Assembly (NCBI GenBank): GCA_016223135.1
Contig: JACRPQ010000004.1
Span: forward strand, 744,001-808,000
From: Chloroflexota bacterium
GTDB lineage: Bacteria; Chloroflexota; Anaerolineae; Anaerolineales; Villigracilaceae
Length of the DNA stretch: 64,000 nt
Reading direction: 5' to 3'
The translations under genes and the position numbers were made by a program. The notes under the pieces are model-generated. The model was not told where the DNA came from. It saw only the letters and a list, made by a program, of their open reading frames with translations, and did no database searches. This document shows positions 43,370-52,395 of the stretch, in pieces. The first letter of the stretch is position 1. Each line of letters starts with the position of its first letter.

Positions 43370-44992
43370 TTATCCCTGCCGCCTGCGCGCCAGCCAGGAG
43401 GAAATACCGGCAAATACCACCAGTCCCGGCAGGAGCAGCACCGAACCCAGCAGGATAATCAACATTTGGATCGAGCTGGGCGGGATGAAGGTGCGCTGGG
43501 TGGGCGTGTTGGGCGTGATGTTGATGAGGTTTTCCTGCTCTGCCGCCCAGTCCACCGAGTTGATGAAGAAGTTGCCGTTGCCGTACACGTCGAACATCTG
43601 ATCGGTGGCGAAGAAGGAGTTGCCGAAGACAACCACACGTCCCTTGGTGGTTGTGTTTTCAGCAGCAACCGCCATGGTGAGGGGACCGGGCAGATCCTGG
43701 TTGGCGTCGAACGAGATTTGCTCGCCTTGTGCGTTGGTGAAGTTTGTTTCGCCCCACGAGTTGGGAGATGTGAACAACAGGGCGGTTTGGGTAATCTCTG
43801 CCGCCGGGGTGTTCAGGGTGATGGAACGCGCCTGCGGCATGACAATCAGGTAATTGGCGCTCAGGTTTCGGGTGATGGGATGCTCCCCGGCGGAGGCGGA
43901 GATGGCATTGAGCGCCTGCTGGCTGTTCAGGTCAATGATGATGTCGTTGTTGAGGTGGATGCCCCAGTCGGAGGCGAGGTAGTCGGCGAGGGGGTCGGGC
44001 GAGCTGCCAAATTCGGTCAGCAGAAGCGGGTCTTCCATGACGACCAGCGCGCCGCCTCCCTCGACATATTGCTTGAGAAGTTTGACCTCGTATTCCGATA
44101 CCTGCTTGACGGGACCGGCAATGATGATCGCCAGGGCGTCTTCGGGAATTTTATTTTCCGCCAGCAGGTTCAGGCTGTTGACCGTGTAGTTTTTGCTTTC
44201 GAGCGTGCGCTTGGCAGTGGAAAGACTGACCTCGCCAGCGGCTTCGAGCGAGGGTTCGCCGTGACCGCTCAGGAAATAGACCGTGCGGGCTTCGGGGTTG
44301 ATGAGTTTGATGAGCGCTTTGGTCAGTTCGGTTTCGGCTGCGAAGTTGGCAACCTCTTTGCGGTCGCCCATGCGCAGCAGAATTTTTCCGTCGCCGGTGA
44401 TGCCCGCCTCGCGCGCGGCAAGCGGGTCGGTATCGGGGTTGACGAAGCGGTAGGTGAACTTGCCCTTGCTGTTGGCTTTGAATTTGTCGAGCAAGTCGGT
44501 GGCGCTTTCTCTGGAAAGGCTGGCGTAGAAGGCAACCGCTTCGACGGGCTGGGGCAAGGTTTCGAGCGCCTGAAGCGTTTCGGGGGCGAGGGTATTGGAT
44601 TTGTCCTGCGTCAAATCGAGGTCAAATAAGTCGGGATATTGAATCGTCAATGTGCGGGCGAGCAGGTTGGACGCGATCAACATACCGATGAAGGCGATAG
44701 CAGTAATGGTGATATTGCTGCCGTATTTTGCCTGCCGCCCGGTGAATGTCTGCCGTACTTTGTCGGGTTCGAGCATGGCATAGGCTGCCAGGGCAAGGAT
44801 AGCCACGCCCAGGCTGATGAACGTGCCGCGGTTCAGGGTGTCGGTCGTTGCGCCGCTGAACATGCCGATGTTGAGCAGTCCTCGCGTGACGAGGAACAGG
44901 AATGTGCTGAGCAATGCAAGCCCGGCAACGATCAAGGCAATGAAGGTGTAGCGATGCCAGGCGGGTTGTTGTTTCTTTGCCATTATTTCCAT
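43370..44992 (-). CDS. GldG-like ABC-type auxiliary membrane protein
   Basis: GHGEPSLEAAGEVSLSTAKRTLESKNYTVNSLNLL...GGALVVMEDPLL; N- and C-terminal TMs. Confidence 0.85.
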   Translation of the reverse strand: MEIMAKKQQPAWHRYTFIALIVAGLALLSTFLFLVTRGLLNIGMFSGATTDTLNRGTFISLGVAILALAAYAMLEPDKVRQTFTGRQAKYGSNITITAIAFIGMLIASNLLARTLTIQYPDLFDLDLTQDKSNTLAPETLQALETLPQPVEAVAFYASLSRESATDLLDKFKANSKGKFTYRFVNPDTDPLAAREAGITGDGKILLRMGDRKEVANFAAETELTKALIKLINPEARTVYFLSGHGEPSLEAAGEVSLSTAKRTLESKNYTVNSLNLLAENKIPEDALAIIIAGPVKQVSEYEVKLLKQYVEGGGALVVMEDPLLLTEFGSSPDPLADYLASDWGIHLNNDIIIDLNSQQALNAISASAGEHPITRNLSANYLIVMPQARSITLNTPAAEITQTALLFTSPNSWGETNFTNAQGEQISFDANQDLPGPLTMAVAAENTTTKGRVVVFGNSFFATDQMFDVYGNGNFFINSVDWAAEQENLINITPNTPTQRTFIPPSSIQMLIILLGSVLLLPGLVVFAGISSWLARRRQG

Positions 44993-45747
44993 CTCCTCAT
45001 TTCCACAGCGGCGGTCCCTGTGAACAAGCCCAGGGCAATCAGGCTGAGGTAATAGACGATGTCTGAAAGGTTGACGATGCCCGAATCCAGCGCGTTATAG
45101 AAGTGTGTTTTCATGTCAAGGTATTCGAACAGGCGGGCGCTGTCGCTGTTGATGACCTGGGCGGGGAAGCCAATCAGCCACCACAAGGTGATAAAGAGCG
45201 CCAGCGTCACAAAAAAGGCATTGACCTGGTTGGTGAACATGGCGGAGATTGCCGTGCCGAGGGCAAGGAACACGCCCGCCACCAAAATCATGCCGAGATA
45301 GGAGGTCAACACCACGTTCCAGTCAATGCCCGGCGTGACAAAGCGGCTGGTGACGATGGGATAGACCAGGGTAATGACCAGCAGGGAGAGAATGTAGAGC
45401 ATGGCGCCCAGCCATTTGCCGATGACCAGTTCATGGTCACGGATGGGGGCGGTGAGAAGCAGTTCCAGCGTGCCCATCCGCGCTTCGTCGGAGATCAGTC
45501 TCATGGTCAGGGCGGGAGCCGAAAGCACGAGCAGGAAGACGAAAGTGCCGGCGATGGGGGAAAAGTCCGGCGCGCCGGCTCCAAAACCCTGGTAGGCGTT
45601 CTGGGCGTAGTAGTAGAAGTTGATTGCAAACAGTACGCCGGTGGTGAAGAGGATGACAAACGCCACCACGTAAGCCACCGGGCTGATGAAGTATTGGTCG
45701 TATTCGCGTTTTGCGATGGTCCAGATGTTTCGCATGGTTTCCCTCAC
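44983..45747 (-). CDS. ABC-2 type permease (GldF-like)
   Basis: IAKREYDQYFISPVAYVVAFVILFTTGVLFAINFY...ALTMRLISDEARMGTLELLLTAPIRDHELVIGKWLGA. Confidence 0.9.
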   Translation of the reverse strand: MRETMRNIWTIAKREYDQYFISPVAYVVAFVILFTTGVLFAINFYYYAQNAYQGFGAGAPDFSPIAGTFVFLLVLSAPALTMRLISDEARMGTLELLLTAPIRDHELVIGKWLGAMLYILSLLVITLVYPIVTSRFVTPGIDWNVVLTSYLGMILVAGVFLALGTAISAMFTNQVNAFFVTLALFITLWWLIGFPAQVINSDSARLFEYLDMKTHFYNALDSGIVNLSDIVYYLSLIALGLFTGTAAVEMRRWK

Positions 45748-46676
45748 GAGCGTTTGCCAGTCGGTTTTTCGTCGGTCAGTTCAAGGAAGATTTCTTCGAG
45801 GCTCATTCCCACCGGGCGCATTTCGATGAGTTCATAGCCGGCTTCCACAACGGATTTCGCCACCTGCGGGCGGACGTCCTGCCCGGCGGAGAGTTCGAAT
45901 TCCACTGCGGTTTCGTCTTTGAACGTGACTTTGCGTGTGCCGCGAACTTCTTTGACGACTTTTTCCAATCCATCGGCGTCGCCGCGCACGCGCAGGAGAA
46001 TGCGCTCAGCGCCCAGCACGCGGGATTGCAGGTTTTCGGGGGTATCTTCGGCGACGAGTTTGCCCTTGTTGATGATCAGCACCCGGTCGCAGATTTGCTG
46101 CGCCTCAGAGAGAATGTGGGTGGAGAAGAGGACAGTGCGGTCCTTGCCGATTTCCCGAATCAAGTTGCGGACCTCGACCACCTGCGCGGGGTCCAAACCG
46201 ATGGTCGGTTCATCCAGGATGATAACCTCGGGGCGGTGCAGGAGCGCTTGCGCCAGCCCAACGCGCTGACGCATGCCTTTGGAAAAGTTGCCGATGTAAC
46301 TGTTGGCGCGCTCGTCGAGGTCCACCAATTCGAGGGTTTCCCAAGCGCGGTCTTCGGCGTTGGGAAGGCTGCGCAGTTCCGCCATGAACTTAAGGTAGTC
46401 GAGCGCGGTCATGTCGTTGTAGAGAGGGACGGTTTCCGGCAGGTAGCCAACGCGCTTGCGGACTTCGAGCGATTCCTCCACCACGTCATACCCCGCCACG
46501 ATGGCTTGCCCGTCGGTGGGGGGCATGTAACCGGTCAGGATGCGCATGGTGGTGGTTTTGCCGGCGCCATTCGGACCAAGGAAGCCAACGATTTCGCCCT
46601 GTTTGGCATCGAAGGTGATGTTATCGAGGGCGCGGCGGGCTCCATAGTCTTTGATCAGACCATTGACCTGGATCAT
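45744..46676 (-). CDS. ABC transporter ATP-binding protein (GldA-like)
   Basis: GFLGPNGAGKTTTMRILTGYMPPTDGQA; FSKGMRQRVGLAQALLHRPEVIILDEPTIGLDPAQ. Confidence 0.95.
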   Translation of the reverse strand: MIQVNGLIKDYGARRALDNITFDAKQGEIVGFLGPNGAGKTTTMRILTGYMPPTDGQAIVAGYDVVEESLEVRKRVGYLPETVPLYNDMTALDYLKFMAELRSLPNAEDRAWETLELVDLDERANSYIGNFSKGMRQRVGLAQALLHRPEVIILDEPTIGLDPAQVVEVRNLIREIGKDRTVLFSTHILSEAQQICDRVLIINKGKLVAEDTPENLQSRVLGAERILLRVRGDADGLEKVVKEVRGTRKVTFKDETAVEFELSAGQDVRPQVAKSVVEAGYELIEMRPVGMSLEEIFLELTDEKPTGKRS

Positions 46677-46848
46677 GAGTTCTCCTCAATCAAGGGATTT
46701 GGGTAATATGCGAAACAAAAGGCACGCCTGCCGGGGGGCAATCCGTGCCAGATGATGCTCCTGTTTACTATACAGAAATTCAAATTCAAAGTCAAGCAAG
46801 CCAATGATTTCTAATCAAACGCTAATTTTGTTGCACAATTCACAATCA

Positions 46849-47349
46849 TCAGCGGATGATGAAATACCAGACGCCAACCGCGAGCAGAAAACATAAGATT
46901 GCCAGAAAGACGCCAAGCAGGACGAGCATCCAGCCGTTCGAGGTGTCGGGGGCGATGGTTGGGGAGGCGGGCGCCGTCGGGCGTGAAGCGGAGCGCGGCG
47001 CGGATGGAACTGTGGTGCCCGGTTGGTCAGGGATGGATGAAGACATCCCCAACATTCCCTCCAAAATATCAGGCATGCCGTTGTGATTTTTGTCCAACAT
47101 GCTCATCGCCTGCTCGTATTTTGCGCGGGCTTCGGGCGACAGGTCTTCAATGCGGTCGTATTCTTTTCCATCCACAACGAACTTCATGCTGCTGGTCAGG
47201 AAGGATGCGGAAGGGTCCGGTTGGGATGCCTGCGGCGTCTCCTTTCGCACAGATTCCATCGCCTGCTCATACCGTGCGCGAACCTCCGGGGGCATTTCGT
47301 CCACGCTGTGGTAGGTTCTGCCGTCCATGATAATGAGTTGGGGCTTCAT
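46849..47349 (-). CDS. Uncharacterised tail-anchored protein with a duplicated motif
   Basis: MDGRTYHSVDEMPPEVRARYEQAM and VDGKEYDRIEDLSPEARAKYEQAM; DKNHNGMPDILEGM; C-terminal TM. Confidence 0.75.
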   Translation of the reverse strand: MKPQLIIMDGRTYHSVDEMPPEVRARYEQAMESVRKETPQASQPDPSASFLTSSMKFVVDGKEYDRIEDLSPEARAKYEQAMSMLDKNHNGMPDILEGMLGMSSSIPDQPGTTVPSAPRSASRPTAPASPTIAPDTSNGWMLVLLGVFLAILCFLLAVGVWYFIIR

Positions 47350-47497
47350 GAATTTAATTGTACCGCCATTGGCAAAACCTGCCGGGTGGGGGAGCGGCAG
47401 GTGAAGGAAAGTAAGAATAATGGGGCATTCCATCAATTTGCCTGTAGAAGACTCGGATGGGATATACTTTGCCCAAACTCAAGGAAAGGAGAATGCA

Positions 47498-47908
47498 ATG
47501 AAAAATAAGTTGACTGTTTTGTTGGCTGTCCTGGCGCTGGTCGCTGCGAGCCTTGCTTGTTCGTTCGGTGACCCGTCCCTGGACAATGTCCGCACGGCGA
47601 AAGATCAGGATGGCAACCAGCCTGCCACCGTGTTTTCGCCGTCGGATACCGTTTACGTGGTGAGCGACCTCTCGAACGGCAAAGCGGGGAATGTGGTCAC
47701 CTCCAAGTGGTATGCGGTGAGCGTGGAGGGCATTGAGGCAAACCTGAAATTCGACGAAGCGGATATCACCATCGAGGATGAGACGTTCAATGGGAATGTG
47801 TATTTCTACTACCCCCCGCCCGAGGGCGGCTGGCCCCTTGGCTCCTACAAGGTGGAAATCTATTTCAACGACACGCTGGTGAGCACAGTTGAATTTTCAG
47901 TGCAATAA
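47498..47908 (+). CDS. Putative lipoprotein
   Basis: MKNKLTVLLAVLALVAASLACSFGD signal/lipobox; RBS GGAAAGGAG. Confidence 0.75.
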   Translation: MKNKLTVLLAVLALVAASLACSFGDPSLDNVRTAKDQDGNQPATVFSPSDTVYVVSDLSNGKAGNVVTSKWYAVSVEGIEANLKFDEADITIEDETFNGNVYFYYPPPEGGWPLGSYKVEIYFNDTLVSTVEFSVQ

Positions 47909-47920
47909 CGTGTCTGTAAG

Positions 47921-47953
47921 CAAAATGACCGCCAGCGACGGCGGTCATTTTTT
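47921..47953 (+). terminator. Terminator hairpin
   Basis: AAAATGACCGCC-agcgac-GGCGGTCATTTTTT; nearly symmetric, could serve both strands. Confidence 0.75.
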
Positions 47954-47999
47954 ACGGACGTTGCCTGCCCTCAAAAAAAACGCCCTGCATGGGCGGCTG

Positions 48000-48368
48000 T
48001 CAACGGTTGTTGAGTTGTTCGCGAATGCTCGCATACAGTTCGTCCAGGCGGAAGGGTTTGGTCAGATAGTCGTTGGCGCCGGCGCCAATGGCAACGATGC
48101 GGCTGTCGGTATCGTTGAGGGCGGTGACGATAATGATGGGGGTGAAGCGAAATTCAGGTTCCTTGCGGAGCATACGACACAACTTGAAGCCGTCGGGTTC
48201 GGGCATCATCAAATCCAGCACGAATAAATCCGGCCTTTCCCGCTTGGCAATTGCAACCGCTGTTGCGCTGTCATTTACTGTAATTGGCTCATACCCTTCC
48301 GCTTTGAGAACCTCCTCAAACAGGGCGGTGGCGTCTTTGTCGTCGTCCACGACCATAATCTTTGTCAT
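48000..48368 (-). CDS. Single-domain response regulator
   Basis: MTKIMVVDDDKDATALFEEVL...LFVLDLMMPEPDGFKLCRML...GANDYLTKPF. Confidence 0.9.
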   Translation of the reverse strand: MTKIMVVDDDKDATALFEEVLKAEGYEPITVNDSATAVAIAKRERPDLFVLDLMMPEPDGFKLCRMLRKEPEFRFTPIIIVTALNDTDSRIVAIGAGANDYLTKPFRLDELYASIREQLNNR

Positions 48369-48489
48369 AAACTATTCCAAGCAGTGATGAATTTTTTCCA
48401 ATAGAGCCGTCTTGGCGGCACGTCAGCGTTGTAATTATACGCCGGAACCCGCCGCCTTTTTCTTTCGGAAACGTTGAAATTTTGGAGGG

Positions 48490-48855
48490 TCATATCGTTA
48501 CGAAGAATTTGACCCTCTCCAGGAATTCGTCCACGTCGAAAGGTTTGATCAGGTAGTCCCGGGCGCCGGCGGCAAACGCTCGTTCACGGCTGCGCGGATC
48601 GTCCTTGGCGCTGATGATGATGATGGGCGTTTCCGCGAACGCCGGATCGCTATGCAAAAGTTCACATAACTCAAAACCGTTCAACCCCGGCATCATCAAA
48701 TCCAGCGTGATCAGGTCGGGATTTGTCAAACGGGCAGTCTCCATCGCCAGCAGGCTGTCGTTGACTATTGTCGGCTGGTGACCATCCATGATGACCAGCG
48801 CTTTCATCAATTCGGTGATGATAACGTCATCATCAACGATCAGAATTTTTGCCAT
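48490..48855 (-). CDS. Single-domain response regulator
   Basis: MAKILIVDDDVIITELMKALV...LITLDLMMPGLNGFELCELL...GARDYLIKPF. Confidence 0.9.
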   Translation of the reverse strand: MAKILIVDDDVIITELMKALVIMDGHQPTIVNDSLLAMETARLTNPDLITLDLMMPGLNGFELCELLHSDPAFAETPIIIISAKDDPRSRERAFAAGARDYLIKPFDVDEFLERVKFFVTI

Positions 48856-48972
48856 GACTGCTTCTTTTGTCTCCGAAACCGTCGTTATTTTACGCGCAGG
48901 CGGCGTTCTCTGCGCCGCTGTATCTTACAATCAATGGGAAAATATGACAAGCGTGGAATGCCGGAACGGACA

Positions 48973-49749
48973 CTAAAAGAGCGGTTTGCGTTTCTCCGCA
49001 AAGGCGCGCAGTCCCTCCTGCCCGTTGGGATGTGCGGCGCAGGCGCTAATGCCCTGCCGCTCCAGTTCCAACTGCGTTTCCAGCGTGTTGTGAAACGACT
49101 CCAGAAACAGCCGCTTCGACCATCCGAACGAATGCAGCGCCGTCTGCGACAGCCGTTCGAGCATCGCCAACGCCTCTTTGCGGACCTCCGACTCGGGCGC
49201 CACCTTCGTCACCAATCCCCACTCCCGCGCCTTTGCCGCCGAAATCGGCTCATCGAACGCGGCAATTTCGAGGGCGCGCGCCAGCCCCACCAGGCGCGGC
49301 AGGGCAAACGTCCCGCCGCCGTCAATGCTCAAGCCGTTGGAGGTGTACCCCTGCTTGAGGATTGCCGTCTCTGCCATCACGCGGAAATCGCAAGCGAGCG
49401 CCAGTGAAAACCCTCCGCCCGCTGCAACGCCGTTGATTGCCGCCACCACCGGCTTTGCCATGCGTCGAATTTCGATAATCGCAATATGAAACTGGGGCGC
49501 CAGACGATGCAAAACGGCTCCCCCCGCCTCCGCCTGCTGGCTGATCCACTTCAGGTCGCCGCCCGCGCAGAACGCCTTCCCTGCGCCTGTGAGCAGGACG
49601 CCTTTTATGTTATTGTCGGTTGCGGCAACCGCCATCGCCTCACTGAGCGCCGTCACCATTTCCAGATCGAAGGCGTTATATGCCTCCGGGCGGTTGAGGG
49701 TGATTTCCAAAATGACGCCGTGTTGTTGAACGAGAACAGAAGCGGGCAT
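48973..49749 (-). CDS. Enoyl-CoA hydratase/isomerase family protein
   Basis: EITLNRPEAYNAFDLEMVTAL; LTGAGKAFCAGGDLKWI; AAINGVAAGGGFSLALACDFRVMAE. Confidence 0.9.
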   Translation of the reverse strand: MPASVLVQQHGVILEITLNRPEAYNAFDLEMVTALSEAMAVAATDNNIKGVLLTGAGKAFCAGGDLKWISQQAEAGGAVLHRLAPQFHIAIIEIRRMAKPVVAAINGVAAGGGFSLALACDFRVMAETAILKQGYTSNGLSIDGGGTFALPRLVGLARALEIAAFDEPISAAKAREWGLVTKVAPESEVRKEALAMLERLSQTALHSFGWSKRLFLESFHNTLETQLELERQGISACAAHPNGQEGLRAFAEKRKPLF

Positions 49750-49825
49750 GAAAGTTTCCTCCTTTGAAAAATGACAGCCGCCCGCGGAGCGACTGTTATA
49801 TGCCGGGCTCGGTCACTCTGCCGGC

Positions 49826-50197
49826 TCAATTCGACTCGCTGAGCAGAATATTGATGCGCTGTTTCAGCTCGTTTACGTGAAACGGCTTGGTGAGGTAATC
49901 GTTGGCGCCGGCGCCCATGGCAATCAGCCGGCTGTCCAGGTCGGTAAGCGCTGTGACGATGATGATGGGAATGTCTTTGAGGACAGGGTCTGCTCGAATC
50001 ATGCGGCATAGTTGAAACCCGTCAATATCGGGCATCATCAGGTCTATCACAAAGACATCCGGTCTGGAAAGATATGCCAGTTCGAGCGCCGAGGCGCTTT
50101 GGTTGACTCCGCTGGCGTCGAAACCGGCTGCCCTGAGCGCCGCCTTGTATAAATTGGTGAAATCCTCGTCATCGTCAATGACCATTACTTTTTTCAT
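49826..50197 (-). CDS. Single-domain response regulator
   Basis: MKKVMVIDDDEDFTNLYKAAL...VFVIDLMMPDIDGFQLCRMI...GANDYLTKPF. Confidence 0.9.
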   Translation of the reverse strand: MKKVMVIDDDEDFTNLYKAALRAAGFDASGVNQSASALELAYLSRPDVFVIDLMMPDIDGFQLCRMIRADPVLKDIPIIIVTALTDLDSRLIAMGAGANDYLTKPFHVNELKQRINILLSESN

Positions 50198-50231
50198 TAT
50201 GTTCGCTCCATGGGGTGGTCGTTGACTGATT

Positions 50232-51608
50232 TTACCCTGCCATCAAGGAATCCACTGCCTCTGTCAATTCCCGCAAATTGCCCACCTTCAGCACGCGGTC
50301 GCACAGCGGCGCGTACTTGGGCATGTCGCTGTCGCCGTGCCAGAGGTGAGGGGGTTCAGGATTCAGCCAAAGGGTCCGTGCGGCGCGGCGGGTGATCTCG
50401 GAGAAAATGTCCAGGCGGGGGTCGTAATAGTTGTTGCGTCCGTCGCCCACGATGATGAGCGTCGTTCCCCCGTTGAGTGTGTCCATGTAGCCGTCCTGAA
50501 AGTTTTGCAGAGCCCACCCGAGGTCGGTGTTGTAATGTCCGCTGGGCATGCGCTGTAAAACGGAAGCAATCGCCTCGTCCGCGTTCGAGCCGCTGAAGTC
50601 TTCCGAAATGTATTCGAGATGGTCAATGAACGCGAAGGCGTGGGTCTTGCGCACCTGTCCCTGAAGCGCATGGAGAAAACTCAACATCAACTCCGAACAA
50701 AAACGCATCGAAGTGCTGATGTCGCAAATCACCACAATCTTCGGCTTATGCACGCGGTCTTTGTGACGGATTTCCATCGGCACGCCGTGATATTTGAGGT
50801 TGGCGCGGATGGTCGCCTTTGGGTCGAGTTGACCGCTCTTGGCGCGCTTCTGCCGCAGGGCAATGCGCGTGCGCAGCATGGCGGCGAGCCGTTTCACTTC
50901 GCGCTGTAAAATCTTTTTCTCCTCCTCCGAGAGCGCATGAAACGGACGGTTGAGCAGATTATCCATGCTTTCGCCGCGCGGTTTTTCACTCAAATTTTCG
51001 GCAATGCGCTCGCCTGCAAAACGTTCGATTTGCTCGCGCATGCCCTCCAGGTTTTGTTGAATCATTGTGCGCATCTGCTCGAGACGGTCGCGGCTCATGC
51101 CCATCTGCTGGAGTTGTTCCATCAGCTCCTTCAACGCCTCGCGGACTTCGGGGAAGGCTAAAGCCCGCATCATGCGCTGCGCCATCCAGTTTTGATAACG
51201 GAGATCATCCGCCTGATTCAAGCCGACCAATTGCGCCAGCGCCTCCAATTCGGACCTCGAAAGCGGCTCGCCGTTCATCAGCCTTTCCATCCGCTGACGG
51301 AGATTCTGCGCAAACTGACGTAATGCATCCGCCAGCATCTGCGCTTCTTCGGGCGTCATGTCGTCCATTGGATTTCCGCCCATCGCCGGCGGCTGTCCCG
51401 AACCGAAGAATAACGGAAACAATTTCTCGAATATGGGGATGTCCCTCGCGTCTTTGATGAGCGTGGCGCGCAGAGACAGGCGAAATTCCTCGCGGTCTTG
51501 AATCCCCATGATGTCCACCGCCGAAAACGCCTCCGCCGATTCCGCCAGCGAAACGCGCACCCCGCTGGCGCGCAAGGCTGCAATTAACTGTAAGATGCGG
51601 GATTCCAT
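50232..51608 (-). CDS. VWA (CoxE-like) domain protein
   Basis: RHKDRVHKPKIVVICDISTSMRFCSELMLSFLHALQGQVRKTHAFAFIDHLEYIS; TTLIIVGDGRNNYYD. Confidence 0.85.
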   Translation of the reverse strand: MESRILQLIAALRASGVRVSLAESAEAFSAVDIMGIQDREEFRLSLRATLIKDARDIPIFEKLFPLFFGSGQPPAMGGNPMDDMTPEEAQMLADALRQFAQNLRQRMERLMNGEPLSRSELEALAQLVGLNQADDLRYQNWMAQRMMRALAFPEVREALKELMEQLQQMGMSRDRLEQMRTMIQQNLEGMREQIERFAGERIAENLSEKPRGESMDNLLNRPFHALSEEEKKILQREVKRLAAMLRTRIALRQKRAKSGQLDPKATIRANLKYHGVPMEIRHKDRVHKPKIVVICDISTSMRFCSELMLSFLHALQGQVRKTHAFAFIDHLEYISEDFSGSNADEAIASVLQRMPSGHYNTDLGWALQNFQDGYMDTLNGGTTLIIVGDGRNNYYDPRLDIFSEITRRAARTLWLNPEPPHLWHGDSDMPKYAPLCDRVLKVGNLRELTEAVDSLMAG

Positions 51609-51627
51609 GACAACTTCACTTATGCGC

Positions 51628-52119
51628 TCATTCTTCTCTAACCGTCATCAGAATTTGTGAAATCAGTTTTTCATCCAGGTGCAGACCGGCAGCCTGCAAG
51701 GCTCGTAAAAGTTGTTTTGCAGAAGGAATGAGACCACGCCTCTTTGCAAGAACAATCACGGCGAGCGAACCTTTGACAGGAACGCCAAAACTAGTTGCAC
51801 ATTTCCGCGCAGCAGCATCATCGAGGATGGCTGTCCAGTCTGGATTGCTTAATGCAAACGAAATGACCGAGGTTTCGCCCGCACCTAAATCCCATGCCAT
51901 GAGTTCAGGGGAGGCGGGAGGCGCTTCAACAATTGGGAATTTTCCCGCTTCGATGGCTAAACGGGCAGCGTCGTTTTCCGGTCCCGCTTTTATTTCTTCT
52001 GCCACGGCAGCGGGAAGAACGACTTTCTGCGCGATTGCCGTAAACAGATCAATCTGTCCAATTTTCCCCATCACGATCAAAGGCGATGCGTTCAGGACCC
52101 AGCGATCACTCATCGTCAC
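51628..52119 (-). CDS. DUF3368 (PIN-like) toxin candidate
   Basis: VLNASPLIVMGKIGQIDLFTAIAQKVVLPAAVAEEI ... DLGAGETSVISFAL ... AILDDAAARKCA. Confidence 0.85.
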   Translation of the reverse strand: MTMSDRWVLNASPLIVMGKIGQIDLFTAIAQKVVLPAAVAEEIKAGPENDAARLAIEAGKFPIVEAPPASPELMAWDLGAGETSVISFALSNPDWTAILDDAAARKCATSFGVPVKGSLAVIVLAKRRGLIPSAKQLLRALQAAGLHLDEKLISQILMTVREE

Positions 52120-52363
52120 TCTCGGCTATGATTTCCTTTGCGCTATATTGAAAAGGAGAAACTGCAAACCTTCCGAGCGCCGTCACAAATTCTGCCCTTG
52201 AGATTCCCGCAACTTCCGCGGCTTTCGATTGCGAGATCATGCCGATTTCGTACCACTTGATGGCTGCGGCAAGGCGCATTTCTCTGCCAAACGACGCGGG
52301 ATCCAGCCTCAATGTGGAAAGGACGCTGCGCGGTAACTCCACGGATACGTGTATGTTTGTCAT
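52106..52363 (-). CDS. UPF0175 antitoxin candidate
   Basis: VSVELPRSVLSTL...MRLAAAIKWYEIGMISQSKAAEVAGISRAEFVTALGRFAVSPFQ; overlaps the toxin gene. Confidence 0.85.
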   Translation of the reverse strand: MTNIHVSVELPRSVLSTLRLDPASFGREMRLAAAIKWYEIGMISQSKAAEVAGISRAEFVTALGRFAVSPFQYSAKEIIAESDDE

Positions 52364-52395
52364 GCTTCACCTCAAAGCGATTATAAACCTGCTGT

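Noticed and set aside
43343-44629. 428-aa plus-strand ORF
   Set aside because: Antisense to the GldG-like gene.
45711-46706. 331-aa plus-strand ORF
   Set aside because: Antisense to the ABC ATPase gene.
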